DNA of 64,000 nt from Donghicola eburneus (GTDB lineage Bacteria; Pseudomonadota; Alphaproteobacteria; Rhodobacterales; Rhodobacteraceae): NCBI RefSeq assembly GCF_900115865.1, contig NZ_FOXY01000010.1:62001-126000 (forward strand). Reading direction: 5' to 3'. The notes beneath the pieces were generated by a model. It made no database searches and was not told where the DNA came from. It saw only the letters and a program-made list of their open reading frames with translations. Of this stretch, positions 1 to 8,028 are shown piece by piece. Both the position numbers and the translations under genes were made by a program. Position 1 is the first letter of the stretch. The number at the start of each line of letters is the position of its first letter.

Positions 1-483
1 CTGCGCAAAGCGAAATCCCGCATCGGAGCGCTGGAAGATGGCGACCTGCGTCCGGAGCACGTTCAGAAGATTGCGACGGACCTTGGCGTAACCGAGGACG
101 AAGTGATCAGCATGAACCGCCGTTTGTCGGGTGGTGACGCCTCGCTCAACGCGACCGTCGGCTCCGAAGATGATGGTGGCGCACAGTGGCAGGATTGGCT
201 CGAGGATGAAGATGCGAACCAAGCTGCGGCCTACGAGGCGCAAGACGAAATGGACTCGCGCCGCGAACTGCTGGCCGAAGCCATGGATGTGCTGAACGAT
301 CGTGAGAAAGACATTTTGGTCAAGCGCCGCCTGAGCGAAGAGAATATCACGCTCGAGGATTTGTCAGCCGAGTACAACGTGAGCCGCGAGCGTATTCGCC
401 AGATTGAGGTGAGGGCGTTCGAAAAACTGCAGAAGCGGATGACCGGTCTTGCACGGGAAAAGGGCATGCTGCCTGCGGTCTGA
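1..483 (+). CDS. rpoH: RNA polymerase sigma-32 factor RpoH, C-terminal part
   Basis: This is the 3' end of a heat-shock sigma factor; the reading frame is open from base 1, so the start lies outside the window. The visible part begins with LRKAKSRIGALEDGDL, which fits the stretch just after the RpoH box, then continues through region 3. It ends in a clear region 4.2 helix-turn-helix (LSAEYNVSRERIRQIEVRAF, about residues 120-140 of this fragment) that reads the -35 element. Sigma-32 steers RNA polymerase to heat- and oxidative-stress promoters. Rhodobacterales often carry two paralogues, RpoHI and RpoHII, and the fragment does not tell which one this is. A strong terminator follows. A promoter of RpoH type is proposed further on in this window, ahead of the DUF1127/small-RNA locus. 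Confidence 0.93.
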   Translation: MRKAKSRIGALEDGDLRPEHVQKIATDLGVTEDEVISMNRRLSGGDASLNATVGSEDDGGAQWQDWLEDEDANQAAAYEAQDEMDSRRELLAEAMDVLNDREKDILVKRRLSEENITLEDLSAEYNVSRERIRQIEVRAFEKLQKRMTGLAREKGMLPAV

Positions 484-503
484 TCCTTTGACAGAGTTGT
501 AGA

Positions 504-538
504 AAATCCCCTCGGGCCCTAGGCTCGAGGGGATTTTT
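504..538 (+). terminator. Intrinsic terminator of rpoH
   Basis: An 11-bp perfect stem (504-514 with 526-536) is followed by a run of T, just after the rpoH stop. The stem's A-rich left arm would also let it work on the other strand. Confidence 0.85.
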
Positions 539-551
539 ATTTGGGGGCGGT

Positions 552-1526
552 ATGACCAAAATCTACAACTGGGGCATTCTGGGGGCGGCGAAATTTGCCC
601 GCGAACACATGGGGCCCGCGATCCATCTGGCCAGCGGGGCGCGCTTGGCGGGGCTGGCCACGTCGAGCTACGACAAATCTGCGCCGTTCCGCGCGTTTGC
701 GCCGGATATCCGCGTGTACGAGAGCTATGACGCCCTGATCCATGATCCCAAAATTGATGTGGTCTACATTCCGCTCCCGAACCATTTGCATGTGGAGTGG
801 GCGCTCAAGGCGTTGAAGGCGGGCAAGCATGTGCTGTGCGAGAAACCGATCGCCCTCGAGGCCGCCGAGATCGACCAGATCATTTCCCTGCGCGACGAGA
901 CCGGCCTGATGGCTGCCGAAGCCTATATGATCCTGCACCACCCCCAATGGCAGCGCGCGAAAGAGATCATAGACAGTGGCGAGATCGGGCGCCTGCGTCA
1001 TGTGAGCGGGATTTTTACATTCGACAACCGAGAGGACACCGGCAATATCCGTAATAAGGCCGAGACCGGCGGTGGTGGCATCCGCGATATCGGGGTCTAT
1101 ACCTATGGCTCTGCGCGGTTCGTGACGGGGCAGGAGCCGACCGAACTGCGCGCGGATGTGGAGTTCGAAAAAGGGATCGACACCTATGCAAATGTCACAG
1201 GACGGTTTGGGGACATCACGTTTACCCTGATCAACTCGATCCGCATGGCGAACCGTCAGCGCATGGAGTTCCATGGGGAGAAGGGTGTGTTGGCCCTGAC
1301 AGCGCCGTTCAATGCGCAGGTGTTCGGGGAGCCGAAGCTGACGGTGGAATGCTCTGGCGGGGTGATCCGTGAAGAACGTTTCCCGGCCGCTCAACACTAC
1401 AAGCTTCAGGTCGAGAATTTCTGTGCTGCGATTGGTGGGGACCGTTCGGCTTATCCGGTGTCGCTGGAGTTCTCGCAGGGCACGCAGGCGATGATCGACC
1501 GCGTATTCGCTGACGCAAAGCGCTGA
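552..1526 (+). CDS. Gfo/Idh/MocA-family NAD(P)-dependent oxidoreductase
   Basis: This 324-residue protein has the two-domain layout of the Gfo/Idh/MocA family: an N-terminal Rossmann fold with the nucleotide-binding start GILGAAKFAREHM (residues 8-20), then a C-terminal substrate domain. The family lysine motif is present as CEKPIAL near residue 97. Family members oxidise or reduce sugars, inositols and related hydroxy compounds, or act on biliverdin or trans-dihydrobenzenediols, so the substrate cannot be read from the sequence. It stands alone between two terminator-like hairpins, downstream of rpoH and convergent with the peptidase gene. The chosen ATG follows a G-rich ribosome-binding stretch. 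Family assignment is firm; function is open. Confidence 0.9.
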   Translation: MTKIYNWGILGAAKFAREHMGPAIHLASGARLAGLATSSYDKSAPFRAFAPDIRVYESYDALIHDPKIDVVYIPLPNHLHVEWALKALKAGKHVLCEKPIALEAAEIDQIISLRDETGLMAAEAYMILHHPQWQRAKEIIDSGEIGRLRHVSGIFTFDNREDTGNIRNKAETGGGGIRDIGVYTYGSARFVTGQEPTELRADVEFEKGIDTYANVTGRFGDITFTLINSIRMANRQRMEFHGEKGVLALTAPFNAQVFGEPKLTVECSGGVIREERFPAAQHYKLQVENFCAAIGGDRSAYPVSLEFSQGTQAMIDRVFADAKR

Positions 1527-1540
1527 TCAACCAAAAGGAA

Positions 1541-1561
1541 CGCCGCCCTGATCGGGCGGCG
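1541..1561. terminator. Hairpin between convergent genes
   Basis: An 8-bp GC stem (1541-1548 with 1554-1561) with a tetraloop lies between the oxidoreductase and peptidase stops. It has no proper T-run on either side, so it may be only a weak bidirectional terminator. Confidence 0.35.
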
Positions 1562-1589
1562 TGCTGTGTTCTTGGTGATTGCGGTTGGG

Positions 1590-3407
1590 TTATTCCATCG
1601 CCTCGAGCTGGTCGATGAAGCCTTCGATCATTGACAGGCCCTTGTCCCAGAATTTCGGGTCAGACGCATCGAGGCCAAAGGGCGCCAGGAGCTCTTTGTG
1701 GTGCTTCGACCCGCCCGCCTTGAGCATGTCGAAATACTTGTCTTGGAAACCTTCGGGCTGCTCTTGGTAGGCCGCGTAAAGGGCGTTCACCAGACCGTCG
1801 CCGAACGCATAGGCGTAGACGTAGAAGGGCGTATGGACGAAGTGTGGGATGTAGGCCCAGAAGGTCTCATAGCCCGGCATGTAGTCGAACACTGGACCAA
1901 GGCTTTCTGCCTGAACGCTCATCCACAGGGCGTTGATGTCGTCGGGGGTCAGTTCTCCACCGCGGCGCGCCTCGTGCAGTTTGCATTCGAAATCGTAGAA
2001 GGCGATCTGGCGCACGACTGTGTTAATCATGTCCTCGACCTTGCCAGCCAGCATGACCTTGCGCTCGTTGTCGTCCTTGGCGCCGGACAGCATCTTCTGG
2101 AAGGTCAGCATTTCGCCAAACACAGACGCAGTTTCCGCCAGCGTCAGCGGAGTGGAGGACAGCATTTCGCCCTGACCAGCGGCCAGACGCTGGTGGACGC
2201 CGTGTCCCAGTTCGTGGGCGAGTGTCATCACATCGCGCGGTTTGCCAAGGTAGTTCAGCAGCACGTAGGGGTGCGCATCGGTGACGGTGGGATGGGCAAA
2301 GGCACCAGGCGCTTTGCCCTGTTTGACGCCCGCGTCGATCCAGCCTTTGGAGAAGAACGGCTCGGCCAGTTCGGCCATGCGCGGGTCGAAGTCGCCATAG
2401 GCGTCCATGACAATCTTTTCCGCTTCGGGCCACGCGATCTTGCGCTCGGTCTCCATGGGAAGGGGCGCGTTGCGGTCCCAGACTTCCATGGTTTCAAGGC
2501 CGAGCCATTTTGCTTTGAGTTTGTAGTAGCGGTGGGACAGGCGCGGGTAAGCATCGACCACAGCGTTGCGCAGGGCCTCGACGACTTCGGGCTCTACGTG
2601 GTTGGCCAGATGGCGACCGGTCTGCGGGGTGGGCATGCCGCGCCAGCGGTCCATGACCTCTTTTTCCTTGGCCTGGGTGTTGTGCACGCGGGCGAAGGTT
2701 TTGACGTTCTTGGTAAAGGTTTCACCCAAGGCGCGGGCACCAGCCTCGCGCTTGGAGCGGTCTTGTTCGGACAGCAGGTTCAGGGTCTCTTCGATGCCCT
2801 TTTCCTCGCCATCCACGTCGAATTTCAGGCCCGCAATGGTTTCGTCGAACAGACGCTCCCAAGCGTCGCCAACCACGCCCATGTCGTGGAGGAATTTCTC
2901 CATCTCGTCGGACAGCTGATAGGGCTTCATTGCGCGGATGCGGTCAAACACGGGCTTGTAGCGGGCCAGATCGCTATTTTCCGCGAACAGAGCGTCCAAA
3001 TGGTCATCGGGCAGTCGGTTCAGTTCCAGCGTGAAGAACACCAGCGGGGTGGTGTAGCGGGTCAGGCGATCTTGCAGGTCGGACATGAACTTGGCGCGTT
3101 CGGCGTCCATGGTGTTCTGATAGTAGCGCAGACCGGCAAACGACATGATGCGCCCCGCGACCATATCGATGCGTTCGTTGCGCAGGGTGCATTCCAGCAT
3201 GCCGTCTGCATCCAGATCGGCCAGTTTGCCTTCGTAATCTTCGGCAAAGCTGGCGCAGGCGCTTTCCAGCCAGTCCAGATCGCGCAGCAGTTCAGGGGCG
3301 TCTTCGGCGGTGTACAGATCGCTCAGGTCCCATTCCGGCAGATCCCCCAGATCGCCAGTGCCTGCGCTGGGGTTTGCATCAAAAAGCGGTTGAATGCGGT
3401 GTGCCAT
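1590..3407 (-). CDS. pepF: M3-family oligoendopeptidase (PepF type)
   Basis: A 605-residue zinc metallopeptidase of the thimet/oligoendopeptidase F family. The zinc-binding motif is visible as AHELGHGVHQ (HExxH), about two thirds along the chain, and the all-helical N-terminal part is of the expected size. Such enzymes cut short peptides in the cytoplasm and are thought to recycle signal-peptide fragments and other oligopeptides. No signal peptide is present (start MAHRIQPLFDANPSAG). It is a single gene transcribed away from the ligase gene, with a 74-bp gap upstream. Length and motif agree with clade B oligoendopeptidases of alphaproteobacteria. Confidence 0.93.
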   Translation of the reverse strand: MAHRIQPLFDANPSAGTGDLGDLPEWDLSDLYTAEDAPELLRDLDWLESACASFAEDYEGKLADLDADGMLECTLRNERIDMVAGRIMSFAGLRYYQNTMDAERAKFMSDLQDRLTRYTTPLVFFTLELNRLPDDHLDALFAENSDLARYKPVFDRIRAMKPYQLSDEMEKFLHDMGVVGDAWERLFDETIAGLKFDVDGEEKGIEETLNLLSEQDRSKREAGARALGETFTKNVKTFARVHNTQAKEKEVMDRWRGMPTPQTGRHLANHVEPEVVEALRNAVVDAYPRLSHRYYKLKAKWLGLETMEVWDRNAPLPMETERKIAWPEAEKIVMDAYGDFDPRMAELAEPFFSKGWIDAGVKQGKAPGAFAHPTVTDAHPYVLLNYLGKPRDVMTLAHELGHGVHQRLAAGQGEMLSSTPLTLAETASVFGEMLTFQKMLSGAKDDNERKVMLAGKVEDMINTVVRQIAFYDFECKLHEARRGGELTPDDINALWMSVQAESLGPVFDYMPGYETFWAYIPHFVHTPFYVYAYAFGDGLVNALYAAYQEQPEGFQDKYFDMLKAGGSKHHKELLAPFGLDASDPKFWDKGLSMIEGFIDQLEAME

Positions 3408-3481
3408 AGGTGGTCCTTTTTAATCTTGCTTGGAACACAGGTAAGAGCGCCCCCGCAGGATGTGCAAGGGGGCGGGGCGAA

Positions 3482-5065
3482 TTAGGGCATCAAAGCCCTC
3501 AGATCATCGAGCGTGTTCGCCTCTGACGCGGGTTTGTCGTGCCGCCAGCGGATCATGCGGGGAAAGCGCAGGGCGACGCCCGATTTGTGGCGCGGGCTGT
3601 CCATGATCCCTTCGAACCCGATTTCGAACACATGCTCCGGGGTGACCTGCCGGACGGGGCCAAAGCGTTGCAAAGTGTTTTTGCGCACCCAAGCGGTGAT
3701 CTTGCGGAATTCTGCGTCGGTGAGGCCGGAATAAGCCTTGGTAAAAGGGACCAATTCGCCGTTGTTCCAGACCGCAAAGGTGAAGTCGGTGAACAGGTTG
3801 GCCCGCCGTCCATGCCCTGATTGGGCATAGATCATCACGGCGTCGATGGTCAGGGGATCGACCTTCCACTTCCACCAGTCGCCTTTTTTGCGGCCCGCCA
3901 GATAGGGGCTGTCCAATCGTTTCAGCATCAGCCCCTCGGCATGGGCATCGCGGCTGGTTTCTCGGATATCTGTCAGGGTTTGCCAGTTGTTGAAGGGCAC
4001 GACTGGAGAGGGGATTACAGCGGCCTCGGGTGGGATTTCAGCCAGCAGAGTTTCAAGTCGTGCGCGCCGTTCTGCCAAAGGCTTGTCGCGTATGTCTTCG
4101 CCCGCGTGTTCCAGCAGGTCATAGGCGCGCAGGACCACGGGTGCGTCTTTCAACAGCTTTTTCGGCACGGTTTTCCGGCCAATCCGTTTTTGAAGTTCGG
4201 AAAAGGGCAGGGGTTTGTCCTCGTGCCACGCCAGAACCTCGCCATCCAGAACGGTACAGTCGGGCAGGAAATCCACGCTGCGGGCAAATTCGGGAAAGCG
4301 GTCGGTGATCAGCTCTTCGCCGCGGGACCATAGAAAATGGGTGCCGCCGCGCAGGATCAGTTGCCCGCGAATGCCGTCCCATTTCCATTCAGCTTGCCAG
4401 TCTGAGGGCGCACCAAGGGCCTCGGGCGCATCTTCCAGACCATAGGCCAGATAAAACGGGTAGGGACGTGACTGGTCCGCCTCGGTGTCCTGCGCATGTA
4501 TCAGATCGTGAAAGGTGGTCGTTTCTGGCGTCCAATTGCCCATCAGGCGATGGGCCATCTGCGCCTCTTCGGTGTCCGTGGCGCGGGACAGGGCGCGGGT
4601 CATGAGTTTTTGGCTGACACCCACGCGAAAACCCCCGGTCAGCAGCTTGTTAAACAGAAACCGCTCTGTCGTGTTCAGGCAGTCCCATGCGTCCAGAACG
4701 GCCTCCTTGCGGGAGTCTTCGTCCGCTGGTGTCAGGCGCAGGATTTCATCCATCCAGTCCGACAGGGTTCGGTTGGTCTGGCGCGTGGCGTCGGGCAGGA
4801 TCAGGGCGATGGTTTCCGACAGATCGCCAACGATTGGATAGGTTTCCTCGAACAGCCACAAGGGGATGCCTGCCCGTTCCGCCGCCCATTCACGCAGGCG
4901 CGTGGTCGTGACGGCGCGCTTCGGGCGACGTCCGGAAAACAGCGCGATGCACCACAGTTTGTCGGGATCAGCAGCGGTTTCAAAATAGTCGGTCAGCGCG
5001 GCGACCTTCGCATTGGTCGAGGTGGTCTGATCCAGCGCGTTGAACAAGTCGGCAAAGGCTTGCAT
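3482..5065 (-). CDS. ATP-dependent DNA ligase (ligase-associated repair cluster type)
   Basis: A 527-residue ATP-dependent DNA ligase. The adenylation motif I is visible as EWKWDGIRG with the nucleotidyl lysine at K228. An N-terminal helical DNA-binding domain (about 1-190) precedes it, and an OB-fold C-terminal domain follows, containing the later motif KGDWWKWK. This is the bacterial LigB/LigC-like class that travels with a metallo-beta-lactamase exonuclease, not the essential NAD-dependent LigA. Its start codon overlaps the stop of the upstream exonuclease gene by one base, so the two are translationally coupled and probably act in one repair pathway. The usual further partners of the set, an Lhr-type helicase and a phosphoesterase, are not in this window. 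Confidence 0.93.
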   Translation of the reverse strand: MQAFADLFNALDQTTSTNAKVAALTDYFETAADPDKLWCIALFSGRRPKRAVTTTRLREWAAERAGIPLWLFEETYPIVGDLSETIALILPDATRQTNRTLSDWMDEILRLTPADEDSRKEAVLDAWDCLNTTERFLFNKLLTGGFRVGVSQKLMTRALSRATDTEEAQMAHRLMGNWTPETTTFHDLIHAQDTEADQSRPYPFYLAYGLEDAPEALGAPSDWQAEWKWDGIRGQLILRGGTHFLWSRGEELITDRFPEFARSVDFLPDCTVLDGEVLAWHEDKPLPFSELQKRIGRKTVPKKLLKDAPVVLRAYDLLEHAGEDIRDKPLAERRARLETLLAEIPPEAAVIPSPVVPFNNWQTLTDIRETSRDAHAEGLMLKRLDSPYLAGRKKGDWWKWKVDPLTIDAVMIYAQSGHGRRANLFTDFTFAVWNNGELVPFTKAYSGLTDAEFRKITAWVRKNTLQRFGPVRQVTPEHVFEIGFEGIMDSPRHKSGVALRFPRMIRWRHDKPASEANTLDDLRALMP

Positions 5066-6087
5066 CAGTCCACCTCTGCCACATCGTCAGTGTCGGCGCC
5101 TTCGCCGGTGTATTCGGTGGCGACAATTGCGGAATCGTAGCCTTGGCTCAGAAGCCACTGGTTGAAGATTTCGGTGTAGCCGTGCGTCACAAAGACTTTT
5201 TCGCAGCCTGTGGCGCGGATGGTGTCGTTCAGGCCCGGCCAATCCGCATGGTCGGACAGGACAAACCCGCGATCTGCGGCCCGGCGCCTGCGGACCCCGC
5301 GCAAGCGCATCCACCCGCTGGCAAATCCCGTCGCGGCGCGACCGAACTTCTTGGCCCAAGGGGTGCCGAACGCCGAAGGGGGCGCGATCACGATGCCGCC
5401 CGTGTGGGCTTTGACATCCAGATCGCCGGTGACGCGGGTGGTGGCGGGCAGCGGGTAGCCTTGGGCGCGGAGGACTTCGTTCGTGGCCTCGACCGCGCCG
5501 TGGGTCAAGATCGGGCCGATGGATGGGTCGAGCAGGGACATCAGCCGCTGCGCCTTGCCCAAGGAATAGGCCCCGAGCAAGGAGAACCGCCCCTCGGCGG
5601 CATTGGCGGCCCACCATCCGTTGATCTCCTCAGCCGCCACGGATTGAGGGGCCCATTTGAATGCCGGCAGGCCAAAGGTGCATTCGCTGATAAAGGCGTG
5701 GCAGCGGACCAGTTCAAAGCTCTCGCACAGGCCATCCGGTTCGGGTTTGTAGTCGCCCGAGACAACCCAAACCTCGCCACCGACCTCGATCCGGATTTGC
5801 GCCGAGCCGGGGATATGTCCTGCAGGGTGAAAACTGACTGAGGCCGCTCCAATTTGCGTCTTAGCGCCGTAGGGTGTGGTTTGGATCGCCACGTCACCCA
5901 GCCGGTGGTGCATGACGGGTGCTGCGGCTTCGGTCGCCATGTAATGCTGATGGCCCCAGCGGGAGTGATCGGAATGCCCGTGAGTGATCAACGCACGATC
6001 CACGGGGCGCCAGGGGTCGATATAAAAATCACCAGCAGGGCAGTAGATGCCGCGATCAGTAAAGGTCAGAACAGGGTCAGCTCGCAT
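5065..6087 (-). CDS. Ligase-associated MBL-fold DNA exonuclease
   Basis: A 340-residue metallo-beta-lactamase-fold protein with the metal ligand motif HGHSDH at residues 36-41 and the beta-CASP-like features of the 'ligase-associated DNA damage response exonuclease' family (related to SNM1/Pso2 and CPSF-73). It should process damaged DNA ends before sealing by the ligase. The gene is directly upstream of the ligase in an ATGA-type overlap, which is strong context for the assignment. The start (MRADPVLTFTDRG) fits family members. No signal peptide is seen. Confidence 0.9.
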   Translation of the reverse strand: MRADPVLTFTDRGIYCPAGDFYIDPWRPVDRALITHGHSDHSRWGHQHYMATEAAAPVMHHRLGDVAIQTTPYGAKTQIGAASVSFHPAGHIPGSAQIRIEVGGEVWVVSGDYKPEPDGLCESFELVRCHAFISECTFGLPAFKWAPQSVAAEEINGWWAANAAEGRFSLLGAYSLGKAQRLMSLLDPSIGPILTHGAVEATNEVLRAQGYPLPATTRVTGDLDVKAHTGGIVIAPPSAFGTPWAKKFGRAATGFASGWMRLRGVRRRRAADRGFVLSDHADWPGLNDTIRATGCEKVFVTHGYTEIFNQWLLSQGYDSAIVATEYTGEGADTDDVAEVD

Positions 6088-6132
6088 AAGGCGAAGCTAG
6101 TCCGCCGCTGCCGCACTGCCAGAGCAATCCAG

Positions 6133-7086
6133 TCAGGCGTCAACGTTTTCTTTGGTGCGTTCAACAAAAGCGGCGATTTCGGACTTTGCACGACGGCGGA
6201 TGTCCGGAGTTTCCATCAGCACCTCGTGCTGTGCATTCTCGATCTCAATCAGTTTGCCCTTGGGCCATGCGCCCATCCGCCGCTTGATTTCCTGAGGATC
6301 AACAATGCTTTCTAGATCGCCGAGAAAGCAGAGGGCAGGCACGTCGGGTGACGGGATAGAGGCCAGCGCCAAAGTCTCGCGAAGCGCTTGGTTCAGCCAG
6401 TTCAGACTGGGGCCGCCAAGGCCAAGGTCCGGTTGCGCGTCCGTCTGGCTGCGCATGTAGGCATACATGTCACGATCCGTGGTCAGCGCATTCCCCAAAA
6501 ACGGAGCTGCCTCGGTATAGGGGCGGCGGCTGGTGCTTGGGGTCAACAGATGACCCAATGCAACTTTGTCTGCAGTCCACGTCACGGTCCACGCGACGGT
6601 ACGCAATACGCCAGGCATCTGGATGCCCCACATGGGCGCAGTAAAAAGCACGCCGGAAATTGGCGCGCCATTTAGAACTGTGCGAAGTGCGATGCACCCG
6701 CCCATGGAGTGGCCCAGTATGTACCAGGGCTTGGGCAGGTTCATGCGCGCCGCGTAGTCCAAGAAGGCGGCTACATCTTTCTGGAAGTCCGAAAACTGCC
6801 CAACGTGCCCAACCAGACGATCGTCTAACGCGCGGTCCGACAACCCTTGGCCGCGCCAGTCCAGCGTCGCGGTCGCGAGCCCGATTTCGGCCAACTCTCG
6901 GGCCGTGATGCCATATTTTTCGATGTATTCGGTGCGCCCGTTGAAAAGCAGCATCGTGCCTTTAGCCCCAGTGTGGGGCCAGTGGGCCATGCGCAGACGC
7001 ACCCCGTCCGAAGCAGTGACCCAGTGCGCAGCCCCCCCATCGGGGCCGCGTGCCAGATCATTGAAAAACGGGGCCATCTGCGTCAC
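6133..7086 (-). CDS. Alpha/beta hydrolase, lysophospholipase-like
   Basis: A 317-residue alpha/beta hydrolase. The nucleophile elbow is GHSMGG with Ser127, and LDWRGQGLS around residues 75-83 is typical of the PldB/monoglyceride lipase branch. The start MTQMAPFFNDLARGPDGGAAHW is compatible with known lysophospholipase L2-like proteins of Rhodobacterales. The gene lies on the minus strand 45 bp upstream of the exonuclease gene and 11 bp after the sterol-carrier gene, so the four minus-strand genes from 7388 down to 3482 may be co-transcribed. Substrate is unknown; phospholipid or acylglycerol hydrolysis is the likeliest role. Confidence 0.85.
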   Translation of the reverse strand: MTQMAPFFNDLARGPDGGAAHWVTASDGVRLRMAHWPHTGAKGTMLLFNGRTEYIEKYGITARELAEIGLATATLDWRGQGLSDRALDDRLVGHVGQFSDFQKDVAAFLDYAARMNLPKPWYILGHSMGGCIALRTVLNGAPISGVLFTAPMWGIQMPGVLRTVAWTVTWTADKVALGHLLTPSTSRRPYTEAAPFLGNALTTDRDMYAYMRSQTDAQPDLGLGGPSLNWLNQALRETLALASIPSPDVPALCFLGDLESIVDPQEIKRRMGAWPKGKLIEIENAQHEVLMETPDIRRRAKSEIAAFVERTKENVDA

Positions 7087-7097
7087 GTCTGTCGTCC

Positions 7098-7388
7098 CTA
7101 GGCCAGTACGGTGCCAAGCTGCATGGCTTTGCCCATGTCGCCATCGACGCTCAGGCGGCCCGACATAAAGGCTGCAGTGGCATCCAGTTCGCCATCGAGA
7201 ATGGATTTGAAGGTGTCGGCGTCAGCAGTCAGGGTGACTTCAGCCTCGTCATCGGCGGCGCGTGCGCCGTTTTCGTCGATGATAATGCTGCCTTCGTCCT
7301 CGATCACGAATTTGGCGGTGCCGTCAAAGCCGTCATCCCCCAGTTTCGCGTTCAACTCCTCGACTGCGGTATCAATCACAGAGCTCAT
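7098..7388 (-). CDS. SCP2 sterol-carrier domain protein
   Basis: A 96-residue single-domain protein of the SCP2 family (start MSSVIDTAVEELNAKLGDDG). These small proteins form a hydrophobic tunnel for lipids or acyl-CoA. A longer open frame extends upstream, but the ATG at 7388 is preferred: it has a purine-rich ribosome-binding stretch and removes a low-complexity, non-homologous extension. It sits just upstream of the lipase-like hydrolase on the same strand, with 11 bp between them, which suggests a shared role in lipid handling. Confidence 0.85.
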   Translation of the reverse strand: MSSVIDTAVEELNAKLGDDGFDGTAKFVIEDEGSIIIDENGARAADDEAEVTLTADADTFKSILDGELDATAAFMSGRLSVDGDMGKAMQLGTVLA

Positions 7389-7455
7389 CGTGTCGCCTTT
7401 CACATTCTTGTTGCGGCACTCGCTTTTCGCCGCGGTTGGATTACACTGCTGAACT

Positions 7456-8016
7456 ATGACCAGATTCCTTGATCCGCTCAAACGTGTCGTCACGGCAGGT
7501 TTCATGATAGTCACGATTTCCTCACCTGCAACGGCGCAGAGCCCGCAGGAGACGGAGTTGTTGGAACGATTGAAGAAAGCTGACCCCGATGGTGCGCAAG
7601 TTCTTGCCGAAGATTTGCGTCTGATTTGGGCGCGCTCGGGGTCCGCCATGGTGGACATGCTGCTGCGCCGTGCAGAGCGGGCGATGGCCGAGGGCGAGTT
7701 GGAGCTTGCGCTAGAACATCTGACGGCCGTGACTGACCACGCTCCTGACTTTGCCGAGGGGCATATGTTGCGGGCCACAACACTCTACCAGTTGGACCTC
7801 TATGGTCCTGCGATGGAAGAGCTGGAGCAAGCGATTGCGCTCAACCCTAACCATTTCGGGGCACTCTTTGGGGCGGGGATCATTTCCTATGAAACCGGAC
7901 AGACCGAAGCGGCGATGACGTTTTTCGACGCTGTCGAGGCTATACATCCCAACTTCGAGCAATTATCTCGGCTCCAACAGGAACTGGACAAAGAGGCGGG
8001 CGCGCTCGACCTCTGA
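7456..8016 (+). CDS. Exported TPR-repeat protein
   Basis: A 186-residue protein with an N-terminal signal peptide (cleavage probably after SSPATA, near residue 27), then about three tetratricopeptide repeats covering residues 65-165. The clearest is ALFGAGIISYETGQTEAAMTF. It should be periplasmic and act as a protein-binding scaffold. It is divergent from the SCP2 gene across a 67-bp gap and lies 12 bp upstream of the helicase gene, so it is probably the first gene of that transcript. No specific partner is evident. Confidence 0.82.
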   Translation: MTRFLDPLKRVVTAGFMIVTISSPATAQSPQETELLERLKKADPDGAQVLAEDLRLIWARSGSAMVDMLLRRAERAMAEGELELALEHLTAVTDHAPDFAEGHMLRATTLYQLDLYGPAMEELEQAIALNPNHFGALFGAGIISYETGQTEAAMTFFDAVEAIHPNFEQLSRLQQELDKEAGALDL

Positions 8017-8028
8017 GACGAGGGTATA

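Noticed and set aside
1698-3485. 595-codon open frame on the plus strand
   Set aside because: It is antisense to the M3 peptidase, with the biased composition expected from a GC-rich gene's complement; the peptidase has the intact HExxH motif.
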